Assembly (NCBI GenBank): GCA_027596195.1
Contig: JADGJG010000157.1
Location: forward strand, 1-35,732
Reading direction: 5' to 3'
Source: Podochytrium sp. JEL0797
Lineage: Eukaryota > Chytridiomycota > Chytridiomycetes > Chytridiales > Chytriomycetaceae
Length of the DNA stretch: 35,732 bases
The notes under the pieces were generated by a model. It worked only from the letters and a program-made list of their open reading frames with translations, made no database searches and was not told where the DNA came from. This document shows positions 1 through 9,039 of the stretch, one piece after another. How positions within the stretch are numbered: the first letter of the stretch is position 1; every line of letters begins with the position of its first letter. Both the position numbers and the translations under genes were made by a program.

Positions 1-635
1 CGATGCCGATGTCGCCGTTGGTGGAAATGTGGTCGTGGATGAAAGATGTGCTAATGCCTCGTTGTTGGCCATAAACGTCCCTGCTGGGACTTCCACCGCA
101 CGGAACTCATCTCTGACAAACAGCCTCGACGCGACGTGGTGGGATCCCGTCGTGCTGGGGGCAAACAGACGGATCCGAGTGCAGTTCGCGCGCCTTCATT
201 TGCGTGAGGGTGGGTGGATGCGCGGCCAAGAGAGAAGCCTCCGAGTCGAGCAGGATCGCGAGTTCTGGAACAGCGGGGTAACCGTGGAATTCCAAACCCG
301 CGACTTGCAAAGGAGTGGAAAGATGCGCAGCTGACAGAGTAGCCTCAAAAGCGGGGTAACCAAGAAATTCCGAAGGGACGAGGGGCTGGGAGAATGTCGT
401 GTGGGAAGGCCGCAACTTCGTCCAACAGACTCGTGCCGTTAGAAACGTGTGAGAAAGGATGGATTGAAATTGTGTCCATATCGGGAAGGCGATAAGAAAG
501 AGGATTGAAGGGTCCGAGTTCGTGATATGGATTGGCACCGGAAGTGAAACACGGGTTGCCCATTAATTCCTCAAGGAGACGGGATGCGTCGGCCTCTTTC
601 GGAAAAGCACGGATCTGATCTGGCTTGGGCGGCAT
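1..635 (-). pseudogene. Homeobox-family gene copy 1, 3' end outside window, frameshifted
   Basis: This is the N-terminal and middle part of a homeobox-type gene. It starts at 635 (MPPKPDQIRAFPKEADASRL) and runs leftward out of the window, so its homeobox is not visible. Beyond 'LLDEVAAFPH' the frame differs from the sister copy at 6626-7448 by a 2-nt deletion, and after 'MKAR' by one extra G, so the conserved protein is spread over three reading frames. The far left (1-58) matches 8327-8384. The upstream half (457-635) is part of a near-identical direct repeat. I infer a decayed copy. Sequencing error could explain one lesion but hardly all of them. Confidence 0.6.
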
Positions 636-1171
636 ATTTTTATACAGCGCCCCCCAGGCTCGTAAGTGTCGCGAAAATTTTCGGAGTCAAGATATATTAT
701 GATGCGTAATCGCTCTAAGCAAGGATTAAGCGCTCGTCTGCTCAGGGTTTACTAAACCCCTTTGAATCAAAGTTGATTCAGCATATCAACGTCTTCGCGA
801 GAAAGTAAACTCTGAACACGAACTTGATTAATGAACATTGGGGGGCGCGTGTGGAACAAAAATCTGCAAGTCCAGCCAAGGCGCGTGTGTAATACTAGGG
901 GCCCATTCTTCGCTCGTAACTACAAACTGGAATTTTTAGTTGCCGTCAGTCATTTCAAGCCGCCCTGCATTGGGGAGGACAGTAAATTGTTGTCCACACC
1001 AGATGCACTTTACCCATTGCGGTATTTGGAAAAGAAAAAAGGATCTCATCATCCACGCTCGGTGAACGGTTGTCGGTATTCTTCATTTTGCGATGTGTAA
1101 AATAATGGATATAACGGAGGAAAGTTTATTGTGTAATTATTTGTTGGCTCCTTTTTTCCCTCCGTCTCACT
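457..1171 (+). repeat. Left copy of ~715-bp direct repeat (offset 6813)
   Basis: This stretch matches 7270-7984 base for base wherever I compared them, at a constant offset of 6813. It covers the 5' part of homeobox copy 1, the ~490-bp intergenic spacer (636-1125) and the last codons of homeobox copy 2. Similarity drops on the left around 457 and on the right just inside the recognition-helix codons. I see no gene in the spacer. The small plus-strand ORFs there (831-1100 and similar) recur only because the DNA is repeated. Confidence 0.9.
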
Positions 1172-2217
1172 GCTGCCCTGCGATTTTGAAACCAATATTG
1201 ACACTGCTTAACAGAAATTCCAATTTTTTTGGCAATTTTACGCAGCTCCACCATGCGAGGAGTATCATCTTGACGAAACAAACCCAACAGGTAGTCACGG
1301 TCCGCGTTAGTCAAAGGCCGTCCACGCACTTGCTGTGTTCCTTGCGGCGTTGACACTGCACCCGGAGAGGGGGAGCCAGTCTGGGAGTGACTGCTACTCT
1401 CAGCGCGAGATGTCGGGAACACGTCTTGTTCCGGTGTTTCGAGCAGAGGAGACGACTCCGAGACCGCGCGAGATGGGACCGTATCGGCAGAAAACTTTTG
1501 CAAGAATTTCTCAAACGACTCGGCCTCTTGCGCGTTCAGAAGCTGTTCCAGCTCCTTGCTATGTGTCATCATTGCAATTGTCGCTGCCATCGTCCGTGGA
1601 AGCGTGGATGAAAGTGTCGATGCCGTCGTTCGTGGAAGTGTGGATGAAAGTATCGGGTCGTTGGGTATGAACGCTCCCGTCGGGACTTCCACCACAGATA
1701 ATTCATCTCTGACAAACGGCCGCCACGCGACATGGTAGGATCCCGTCGTGCCGGGGGGTGCTAGCAGACGGAATTTGCGCGTCTTCATTTGCAGGAGGGT
1801 GGGTGGATGTGCGGCCAGCAAAAACCAAATCGACGAGTTGGGAAGGAGCGGGGCGACGCGCGTTCAACAGAGAAGCCTCCAAGTCGAGATGATTCGCGAA
1901 TTCTGGAGCGGGGCAACCGTAGAATTCCAAAGAGCGGAGAGGCTGGGAGAATGCCATGAGTGTGGGAGGGCGGCGGCGTCGTCCAACAGACTTGGGCCGA
2001 TTTGATTAAATGATGTCGGAGGATCGATTGATACTGGATGCATATCGGGAAGGCGGTAAGAAAGAGGATTGAATAGTCCCAGCTCTTGTGGATGTGGTTT
2101 GACACTGGAAGATTGGGAAGAGGGTGGCGGACACAGATTTCCCATCAATTCCTCGAGGAGACGTGATGCGTCGACCTCGTGCGGAAAAGTCTGCGTCTGG
2201 TCTGGCTTGGGCAGCAT
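1126..2217 (-). pseudogene. Homeodomain transcription factor, copy 2 (only copy with a complete homeodomain)
   Basis: Starting at 2217 (MLPKPDQTQTF), the reading frame meets a TGA at 1864-1866. The same frame is open again from 1863 to the stop at 1126. Between about 2000 and 1830, homology to the sister copies lies in another frame, as if two compensating indels had occurred. The C-terminal part holds one non-TALE homeodomain (about 1147-1323): a basic arm 'RGRPLTNADRD', helix 1 'YLLGLF', helix 2 'VELRKIAKKIG' and recognition helix 'QCQYWFQNRRAAVRRRE'. Before it lies a Ser/Pro-rich linker and a conserved block 'ELEQLLNAQEAESFEKFL'. Family knowledge: nuclear sequence-specific DNA binding. The gene could still be functional if the central part is spliced or misassembled; I lean towards a damaged gene. 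Confidence 0.65.
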
Positions 2218-2483
2218 AACTTAGCGGAGGTTTTTGGATGCTGGTCGTAACCAAGGAACCCGATTCGACGATTTGAGCTCCCATGCGCAACGCGTCCGTA
2301 ACATCCACTAATGGCACGGTTGAAGACAAGTATACGTCGCATTTCAACTCGTCGTCGCTGCAAACTCGTTGCGGCAAGTCGTATACGAACTGCATGATGA
2401 TATAACGGAAGAAGCACGTACAAGTTCACCCTCCTCTCGTCCGAACAAAACAAAAAACTGCAAAAGCACTCCCTCGACCTGGG

Positions 2484-3005
2484 ATGTCCTCGAACCCTCA
2501 CGGAACCAGTCTCGCCGCCCTCTACGCTTCCTCGCGGACTCTCCCGAAACCCACCACGAAGCGAAAACCGCCGCACAAGCCAGCCACAGCCACAACACGC
2601 CCACGAACCCTTCCCCCATCCTCCTCAAACCCAAACCACATCGATTCGTACTTTGGCCGCACTCCCCGCGACTCGAGCTCCTCCACATCATCCTACTCAA
2701 TTGAATCGTCACATAAAGAGACGAATGCAATAGTCTCATGCACTCGCAAAGACACCTCAGGCACTCCGATACCCTCGTTCCACGCCCGAGGAACCATCAT
2801 CTGCTCGATTCCATCTTCCTATAAAGATCTTTCACCGGACGTGATATTTGTGGATGAACTGGCTCAACGCGCGGGAAAGGTTTTGGCAAGCGAGGAGGCC
2901 GTGGTGCGCCTTGTGATGGAAAATGGGCATTCGGGGACGAGGGTACGGCATCATTTGGGGTTGGTTGTGCGTGGGGCAGTGAAGGAATGTTTATATAAAC
3001 TGTGA
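2484..3005 (+). CDS. Hypothetical Ser/Pro-rich protein, 173 aa
   Basis: This is a single open frame from ATG at 2484 to TGA at 3005, divergent from homeobox copy 2 with ~265 bp between the starts. The N-terminal half is low-complexity (Pro, Ser, Thr, Lys). It contains 'NHIDSYFGRTPRD', which loosely resembles a PCNA-interacting (PIP) box (hydrophobic, two residues, Tyr-Phe, then basic) but lacks the leading Gln. The C-terminal half looks folded ('DELAQRAGKVLASEEAVVRL' ... 'HHLGLVVRGAVKECLYKL'). I do not recognise the family. The length and change in composition suggest a real gene, but it lacks support from any paralog here. Confidence 0.4.
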   Translation: MSSNPHGTSLAALYASSRTLPKPTTKRKPPHKPATATTRPRTLPPSSSNPNHIDSYFGRTPRDSSSSTSSYSIESSHKETNAIVSCTRKDTSGTPIPSFHARGTIICSIPSSYKDLSPDVIFVDELAQRAGKVLASEEAVVRLVMENGHSGTRVRHHLGLVVRGAVKECLYKL

Positions 3006-3202
3006 CGGCAGTATGAGGAGGGAGACACTCGGACAATTCGAACTGCCGAATCGGTCGTCGGGTATTTTCTTGCAGCAAACCGTGGCCCTAAAGCTATTCT
3101 ATTCATAATAAGGCAGTACTATTTATTAGCGTGGTCAAGACGCGTTCACGATTCAAAACTCTCTTTTAAGTAGATGCTTGAATTACAAAAAAAAAAAAAA
3201 AG

Positions 3203-4205
3203 CTAAAATTCCAAAACATCCTCCTCCACCCTTTTTGCAATCCACCCATGCACCACCCGCGCCATATCAATATAAACGTCATACATGCACGCGCCCAGCA
3301 TGAGAAGGTAATAGAAATGAAGTATTCCGACACCGAGTGTGCACACGCATCGCATCAACGTTGCCACAACCCCCACAAACTCCGTGAGCGGCGATAAACT
3401 TGCGGCCACGCAATCTGGCGCGAACCCGCTTTGGTGCAGTCGGTGGGTGGCGAGCAGGACGGCTTCCACGGCGGATCGAGATCCTTTGTCGGGCGAGATG
3501 ATAGAAAAGAAGAGACTGAACGCGGTGCAATAGAAAGAATACATGAGGGATATGTGTGAGAGGATTGTGGATTCCAAGGCCCAAATCATCCCCCCACAGG
3601 CGTGATGTATGAGAGAAAACACACTGAAGGGTATCAAAGAGCCGGAAGAAATGTACGCCACAATGTGTATGGACAGGAAACCCTGAAGAATGAAGCGTAT
3701 CAACAATTTGGCCGCTTTTCCATTGCTTCACACTTTTAATTTGGTGTGGTCCGTCGCCAAACTCACCGGTTGAAGAGCGTATCCTTCTGGCCGGCGAACC
3801 AAAACAGTAAGAACCCAACCTTCCAAAGAGAGAGAAGCCAGGGAAAGCAAAGTCGCGAAAGCATCCTGTTGATATCGCCCAATTCAATATCAGGATACCC
3901 ATTGCATCCAGCAATCCGAAAACTCAACTTGAAACGCCGACAGGAATCGAGGAATGCAGAAATCCGCCAGCGAATATTCGGGCCACAATATACCCCGTCC
4001 ACCAATGTAGAAGCTTAATTGGTATTTAACCTTTCCCATGTCTTTCCACCCAGCACGCCGGTCGCCGAGTGCGATTCCCAGTCGGGGTCGGAGTCGCGTT
4101 CGAACTGTGTTTCGCCAAACCAACGATGGATGCTATCGAACGAGTGTCAAAGTTCTCCCGAGCATAGAAACACCATCGTGATAAGAACCAACGCGATAGA
4201 ACCTC
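3203..4205 (-). pseudogene. Broken paralog of the multi-pass membrane protein at 5508-6487
   Basis: Three exons align to the plus-strand sister gene with both introns at the same phase-0 positions: 3929-4205, 3767-3865 and 3203-3682, with introns of 63 and 84 nt. Exon 2 reads DAFATLLSLASLSLEGWVLT, matching DIVAPIMVVASLVLEGAVLA. Exon 3 shares 'AYISSGSLIPF', 'YSFYCT' and 'YYLLMLGACMYDVY'. In the first exon the codon aligned with TGG (Trp) in the sister is TGA at 4147-4149. Further on, between 'KTWERL' and 'FCIPRFLSAFQ', the frame shifts (277 nt against 248 nt). Two independent lesions make it a pseudogene unless both are sequencing errors. A 5' exon carrying the start was not found. The hydrophobic segments suggest at least four membrane passes. 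Confidence 0.7.
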
Positions 4206-5507
4206 CTGCGACAAATAAAAGGCACCGCGACGGTGATAAGAATACGTCAAGTCCAAGCCCATATAGACTCTCACCATTCCGGGTCAAGAATCGCCCCCAC
4301 TGCGACGACTTCCACCGATAAACGAATCCGCAGCTTTGGCCGCTCATTCCCAAGAGTCCCCGAGGCCCGGTTTGTGAATTTTTGGGTGAAATGGTGTCGA
4401 GCCATGATCGGAGACACTGGCGATGGACATAAAGAAGGGAGCCCTTGCTGCAAGGCAGAATGTTTGAGTAGGTTATGCGCAGCGAATTTTTGAGGAGTTA
4501 CCGGTTTTTGTGGAATGAGGAACCAGCTACCATATGCGACAAAACGGTATCTTCTGGTATGCTTCTTTGGTCGGATCGCAAGGGATTGGATGGTGTGACA
4601 CTGGGCTGAAGTGTCTCAGAAGATGAGAAACGAATGAGGTTCTGCTTGGCATTGCTTGCTGTTGATGAGGCTGTCTTTCGATGGTATGAGGTTTTCCAAT
4701 CACTCAGATGGACGGGCAAGGGCAGCAGTGTTGGTTCGGGTGTGGGTTGCCAAGTCGCCAGGCAAGTCACGTGCGGAAATTTTCGCGCGCTGAACTTGCG
4801 CTGAACTTCGATGCAACTTCAATTTCACCTTCAACAAAAAGACCATTTATTTCGCGTATTTTAATGTTCTTTGGTTGGAGCTCAATCCAGTTCTTATCGA
4901 AAAAACTCCGAATGAAATTTTGATTTCACGTGCTTTTGACTCGGAACATCTTCTCGCCCTGCCGACCACTCCAGCTCAGGACCTGCAACGCTTCCCTCGC
5001 ATTCGGCCTGTCATGCCATATTCACCTCCTCTCTGGGATAACGCATTGGAAAAAGGCTGTCAAGAGCCATTTTGCCGTATCTGGTTCGCACATGACTCAT
5101 TCTGCTTGTTGTCGTGTGCATTAACACTTCAATGTCAAACGAATCTCCCTCCAAAGCCTCGCGACAGAGGATTCCACAGATCTCTTCTCGCCCTGCCGCT
5201 GGTTTGTGCCACAAAACCTCCCACCATGAACCTGATTCGCATTCTTTTTGGCCATCACAACCAGCAAGGGCTCATCATTGCATGTTCATCGTGCATGTCT
5301 CTCGAAATGGCACTCAGCACTGCTGGTGCCGACAGCATTGAACGTTAACAGTGATCGGCCGTTGCCCAGTATTTCAAAGTGCGGCAGTTGTGATTACACT
5401 TATAGGCGGAAATATTCGCTGCTGTCGCGTCTTGTTTCGAAACACGGTCTGTGCAACTGACGTGTCAACTGAAGTGAAAGTCTGACCCAAAACTCACCCA
5501 TTTCTAG
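4206..5507. other. 1.3-kb spacer between head-to-head membrane paralogs, no supported gene
   Basis: Both membrane paralogs should begin somewhere in here, because the first exon recognised in each opens at an intron acceptor (TCGCAG at ~4206 minus; TTTCTAG at 5507 plus) in phase 1. A candidate minus-strand first exon reads 'MARHHFTQKFTNRASG' and ends near GTGAGAG, but its phase does not fit. The longest plus frame (4875-5348) resembles nothing I know. At 5380-5457 a frame shows C-x2-C-x12-R-x4-H, which looks like a C2H2 zinc finger with the first His replaced by Arg; this may be chance. I see nothing else. Confidence 0.4.
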
Positions 5508-6487
5508 TGGCGATTTCAACGTTCATTTCAGTATTCTTCGTGTTTCTTGTACTTGGGATGACATGGAATCTGCTGGATCCGGTGCACCAGTGGGTTGTTG
5601 TTGGCTCATTTTCGGACACCGTCAATGGAACGATTCCAAACACATGGTCACAACTGAGAATCGACGAAGCGAAAGTGTACTTGGAAGAGAATTCATGTGC
5701 GATTCAAAAGTCGGCATCCGAGAACTGTGTGCCAACGATTTTCCGTGATTTCGAGGTTAGTTTTGAAATTTTCCGATAGATCCGTTTTCGCGTTTCGTTT
5801 CTAAATTACCCCGTATTTGCACAGGATATTGTTGCACCTATTATGGTTGTTGCATCTCTTGTGTTGGAGGGAGCCGTGTTGGCCATTTTGACAAGAAGCT
5901 CTCGCCTCCCGCCAGTAAGGATCATTTCTTACGCGTCGCATTTTGTTCTATTTCACAGCCACAAATTACAGCTTTTCTATTTTACGCAAATCTTGGCATA
6001 TGTTGCAACTGGCTCGCTCTTCCCTGTCCACCTCTTCCGCCTCCTTGACGAATCCGTAATCGACACAATCAACGCGTGTATCTCGTATTCGGCGATTATT
6101 CTACTCTCCATCAACACATTCTATTGCACAATGAAGCACGCGTACCCCAACATGGAGGCCTCGGAGAGCCACAACAACTGGATCAAACCCGCGCTCTCAA
6201 GTCTCGCCCAAGCCGCAAACCGCGTTTCTACGGCGATTCCAGCCCCTGAAGGGTGCGATAGAGAGCAAATGAATTCCAAAATCTCTTGGTTCAGCATTCT
6301 GTTTGTGACAGAGCTTGTGAAACTGCTCTGCGCGATGTTGATCCATGTTTTCAAATCGTATTATGTTATCATGCTCGGGCTCTCAGCGTATAATATGGGG
6401 AACAAGATTGCTGGTGAGGTTCGCCCGTTTGTTGTGAGGGCTTCGATGGGGTCTCTGGACGAATATCGCGAAGAGAGCGAAGATTGA
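5508..6487 (+). CDS. Multi-pass membrane protein of unknown function (3 exons recognised, 5' end open)
   Basis: Exons are 5508-5755, 5825-5914 and 5972-6487, separated by 69-nt and 57-nt GT-AG introns, both phase 0. The splice positions are confirmed by the minus-strand paralog at 3203-4205, which has introns at the same codons. The protein begins in a hydrophobic stretch ('FISVFFVFLVLGMTW'). An extracytoplasmic-looking loop with two Cys follows ('NSCAIQ', 'ENCVPTIF'), then further hydrophobic segments ('MVVASLVLEGAVLAIL', 'ISYSAIILLSINTFYC', 'FVTELVKLLCAMLIHVF') and a short acidic tail. No catalytic motif is visible and I do not know the family. The start codon lies on an unidentified upstream exon; the in-frame GTG at 5507 is part of the splice acceptor. 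An AATAAA-like signal follows at ~6520. Confidence 0.65.
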
Positions 6488-6625
6488 AAGCCTCATTTTT
6501 TGAACATCCAAAAACATCAATAAACCTCATGTTTTTAGTGTGATTAGAGTAAGATTTCTTTCTTTTCCTTGGGGAATACTGATGCGGCAGACGAAGAAAC
6601 AGAAATAAGCGCATAAATTTATGGT

Positions 6626-7448
6626 TTATATAAGCTTTTCACTCATTTTTTCCCTCCGTCTCACATCCGCCCTGCGATTTTGAAACCAATATTGACACTG
6701 TGTCGGGAATACCTCATGTTCCGGCGTTTCAAGCAGAGAGACGACTCCGAGAGCGCGCGAGTCGCAACCATGTCGGCACGAAACTGCGGCAATCATTAGC
6801 TGTGCCAGCTCCGGGACACGCGTAGATGTCGATGTCGTCGTTGCTGTAAAGGTGGTTGTGGATGAAAGACGTGCTGATGCCTCGTTGTTGGCCATAAACG
6901 TCCCCGCCGACACAGAACTCATCTCTGACAAACAGCCTCGACGCGATGTGGTGGGATCCTGTCGTGCTGGGGACAAACAGACGGATCCGAGTGCAGTTGC
7001 GCGCTTTCATTTGCGCCAGGGTGGGTGGATGTGCGGCCAAGAGAGAAGCCTCCGAGTCGAGCAGGATCGCGAGTTCTGGAACGGCGGGGTAACCGTGAAA
7101 TTCCAAACCCGCGCCTTGCAAAGGAGCGGAAAGATGCGCAGCCAACAGAGAAGCCTCAAACGCTGGGGAACCAAGAAATTCCAAAGGGGCGAGGGGCTGG
7201 GAGAAGGTCCTTGGTGGGAAGGCCGTAACTTCGTCTAACAGACTTGAGCCGTTAGAAACGTGTGAGAGAGGATGGATTGAAATTGTGTCCATATCGGGAA
7301 GGCGATAAGAAAGAGGATTGAAGGGTCCGAGTTCGTGATATGGATTGGCACCGGAAGTGAAACACGGGTTGCCCATTAATTCCTCAAGGAGACGGGATGC
7401 GTCGGCCTCTTTCGGAAAAGCACGGATCTGATCTGGCTTGGGCGGCAT
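6626..7448 (-). pseudogene. Homeobox-family gene copy 3, homeobox reduced to the recognition helix
   Basis: The frame from 7448 (MPPKPDQIRAF) is clean for about 150 codons ('FSQPLAPLEFLGSPAFEASL', 'LAILLDSEASLLAAHPPTL'). At 'RDEFCVGG' an 11-nt deletion relative to copy 1 shifts it, and the conserved sequence continues in the frame ending at 6626. There 'LLETPEHEVFPT' runs directly into 'QCQYWFQNRRADVRRRE'. The linker, basic arm and helices 1 and 2 present in copy 2 (about 70 codons) are missing, while the recognition-helix codons remain in frame. A conventional homeodomain cannot form from this. I infer a deletion derivative. Confidence 0.7.
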
Positions 7449-7984
7449 ATTTTTATACAGCGCCCCCCAGGCTCGTAAGTGTCGCGAAAATTTTCGGAGT
7501 CAAGATATATTATGATGCGTAATCGCTCTAAGCAAGGATTAAGCGCTCGTCTGCTCAGGGTTTACTAAACCCCTTTGAATCAAAGTTGATTCAGCATATC
7601 AACGTCTTCGCGAGAAAGTAAACTCTGAACACGAACTTGATTAATGAACATTGGGGGGCGCGTGTGGAACAAAAATCTGCAAGTCCAGCCAAGGCGCGTG
7701 TGTAATACTAGGGGCCCATTCTTCGCTCGTAACTACAAACTGGAATTTTTAGTTGCCGTCAGTCATTTCAAGCCGCCCTGCATTGGGGAGGACAGTAAAT
7801 TGTTGTCCACACCAGATGCACTTTACCCATTGCGGTATTTGGAAAAGAAAAAAGGATCTCATCATCCACGCTCGGTGAACGGTTGTCGGTATTCTTCATT
7901 TTGCGATGTGTAAAATAATGGATATAACGGAGGAAAGTTTATTGTGTAATTATTTGTTGGCTCCTTTTTTCCCTCCGTCTCACG
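7270..7984 (+). repeat. Right copy of ~715-bp direct repeat
   Basis: Same orientation as 457-1171. It carries the 5' part of homeobox copy 3, a gene-free spacer (7449-7938) and the codons for the C-terminal end of a homeodomain. The near-identity contrasts with the diverged coding sequence on both sides, which suggests recent duplication or gene conversion. Confidence 0.9.
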
Positions 7985-8031
7985 TCCGCCCTGCGATTTT
8001 GAAACCAATATTGACACTGTTTACTCACCAT
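7939..8031 (-). CDS. 30-codon micro-ORF encoding only a homeodomain recognition helix
   Basis: ATG at 8029-8031 opens a frame that reads MVSKQCQYWFQNRR and continues with the arginine-rich end of the homeodomain to the stop at 7939, the same stop used by copy 2 after the 6813 offset. Nothing corresponding to helices 1 or 2 lies upstream. The sequence GTGAGTAAACAG just before the helix also resembles splice signals, so the ATG may be accidental and the piece a remnant exon. It could be a transcription-factor microprotein or simple debris; there is no direct support for translation. Confidence 0.25.
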   Translation of the reverse strand: MVSKQCQYWFQNRRADVRRREKRSQQIITQ

Positions 8032-8054
8032 TTTTGTTTATATAATTATTTATT

Positions 8055-8384
8055 CTACTTTTCCTTCCTGTTAACTGCCGCCCTACGATTTTGAAACCAA
8101 TTTTGACACGTTGACACCGCACGCGGCGACGGGGAGCCAGGCAGGGAGTGCTTGCTACTCTCCGCGCGAGGCGTCGGGAACACGTCTTGTTTCGGTGTTT
8201 CGAGCAGAGGAGACGACTCCGAGAGCGCGCGAGTCGCAACCATGTCGGCACGAAACTGCGGCAAGAATTTCTCAAACAGCTCGGTCTCGTGTGGGTTCAG
8301 GAGCTGTGCCAGCTCCGGGACACGCGTAGATGTCGATGTCGTCGTTGGTGGAAATGTGGTCGTGGATGAAAGATGTGCTAATAC
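8055..8384 (-). pseudogene. Homeobox-family gene copy 4, truncated at the 5' end, helices 1-2 missing
   Basis: The frame reads 'RVPELAQLL', 'FEKFLPQFRADMVATRA', 'LLETPKQDVFPT' and a Ser/Pro linker. It then goes from 'SPRAVST' straight into 'CQNWFQNRRAAVNRKEK' and a stop at 8055. Compared with copy 2, a stretch of ~48 residues covering the basic arm and helices 1 and 2 is gone, ending at the same codon as in copy 3. On the right the copy stops abruptly at 8384/8385, where copy 5 begins, so its N-terminal half is absent. Confidence 0.65.
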
Positions 8385-9030
8385 GACTCCGAGAACGCGC
8401 GAGGTGTGACCGCGTCGGCACGAAACTGCTGCAAGAATTTCTCAAACGACTCGGCCTCTTGCGCGTTCAGATGCTGTTCCAGCTCCTTGCTATGCTTCGT
8501 CATCGTAGTTTTCGCTGCCATCTTCCGTGGAAGCGTGGATGAAAGTGTTGATGCATCTTTGTTGGCCTCGACTGTCCCTGTCGGGACTTGCACCTCACTG
8601 AACTCATCTCTGACAAACAGCCTCAACGCGACGAGGTGGGGACCCTTCGTGCTGGGGGCAAGCAAGAGGGTGGGTGGATGCATGCAGCCTCGGAGTCGAG
8701 CAGGATCGCGAGTTCTGGAGGAGTGGGGTAACCGTGGAAGTCCAAATCCACGAGTTGATAAATTGCGGGGCGATGCGCGGCGAGCAGAGAAGCTTCCAAG
8801 TCGAAAGAATTCGCGCATTCTGCAGCGGGGGAAGCGTGGAATCAGAGGGACGAGAGGTTGGGAGAATGCCATCGGTGGGAGGCGGTAACTTCGTTTGACC
8901 GACTGGAGCCGTGTTGATATTGGGTGCATATCTAGAAGGCGGTAAGAAAGAGGATTGAAGAGTCCCAGCTCTTGTGGATGTGGTTCGGCACAGATGGGAA
9001 GAAGGTGGCGGGCAGGAGAAAAAAGCCACT
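8378..9030 (-). pseudogene. Homeobox-family gene copy 5, both ends lost
   Basis: An open frame from 8929 to 8378 matches the middle of copy 2 ('RLFVRDEFSEVQVPTGT', 'TLSSTLPRKMAA', 'HSKELEQHLNAQEAESFEKF'). It ends with 'RAFSESY' and TAG exactly where copy 4 is joined, so no homeobox remains. Upstream (8930-9030) the sequence still matches copy 2's 5' part ('GLFNPLSYRLP' region), but CTAGATATG gives an in-frame stop where copy 2 has CCCGATATG. The original start is missing; homology ends within ~10 bp of the 3' end of the IQ-motif gene. Confidence 0.65.
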
Positions 9031-9039
9031 TTATTCGAT

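Noticed and set aside
831..1353. Plus-strand ORFs at 831-1100 and 1093-1353, with exact repeats at 7644-7913 and 7906-8094
   Set aside because: They recur because they lie in the near-identical direct repeat. No start context, splice logic or family resemblance; the later parts are antisense to homeobox codons.
4875..5348. 157-codon plus ORF between the membrane paralogs
   Set aside because: Composition is undistinguished, overlapping frames are equally open, and I see no family motif; kept only as part of the described spacer.
5915..5958. 44-nt intron GTAAGG...TTTCACAG in the plus membrane gene
   Set aside because: It breaks the frame. Extending to the next acceptor (57 nt, ending 5971) keeps phase and agrees with the paralog's intron position.
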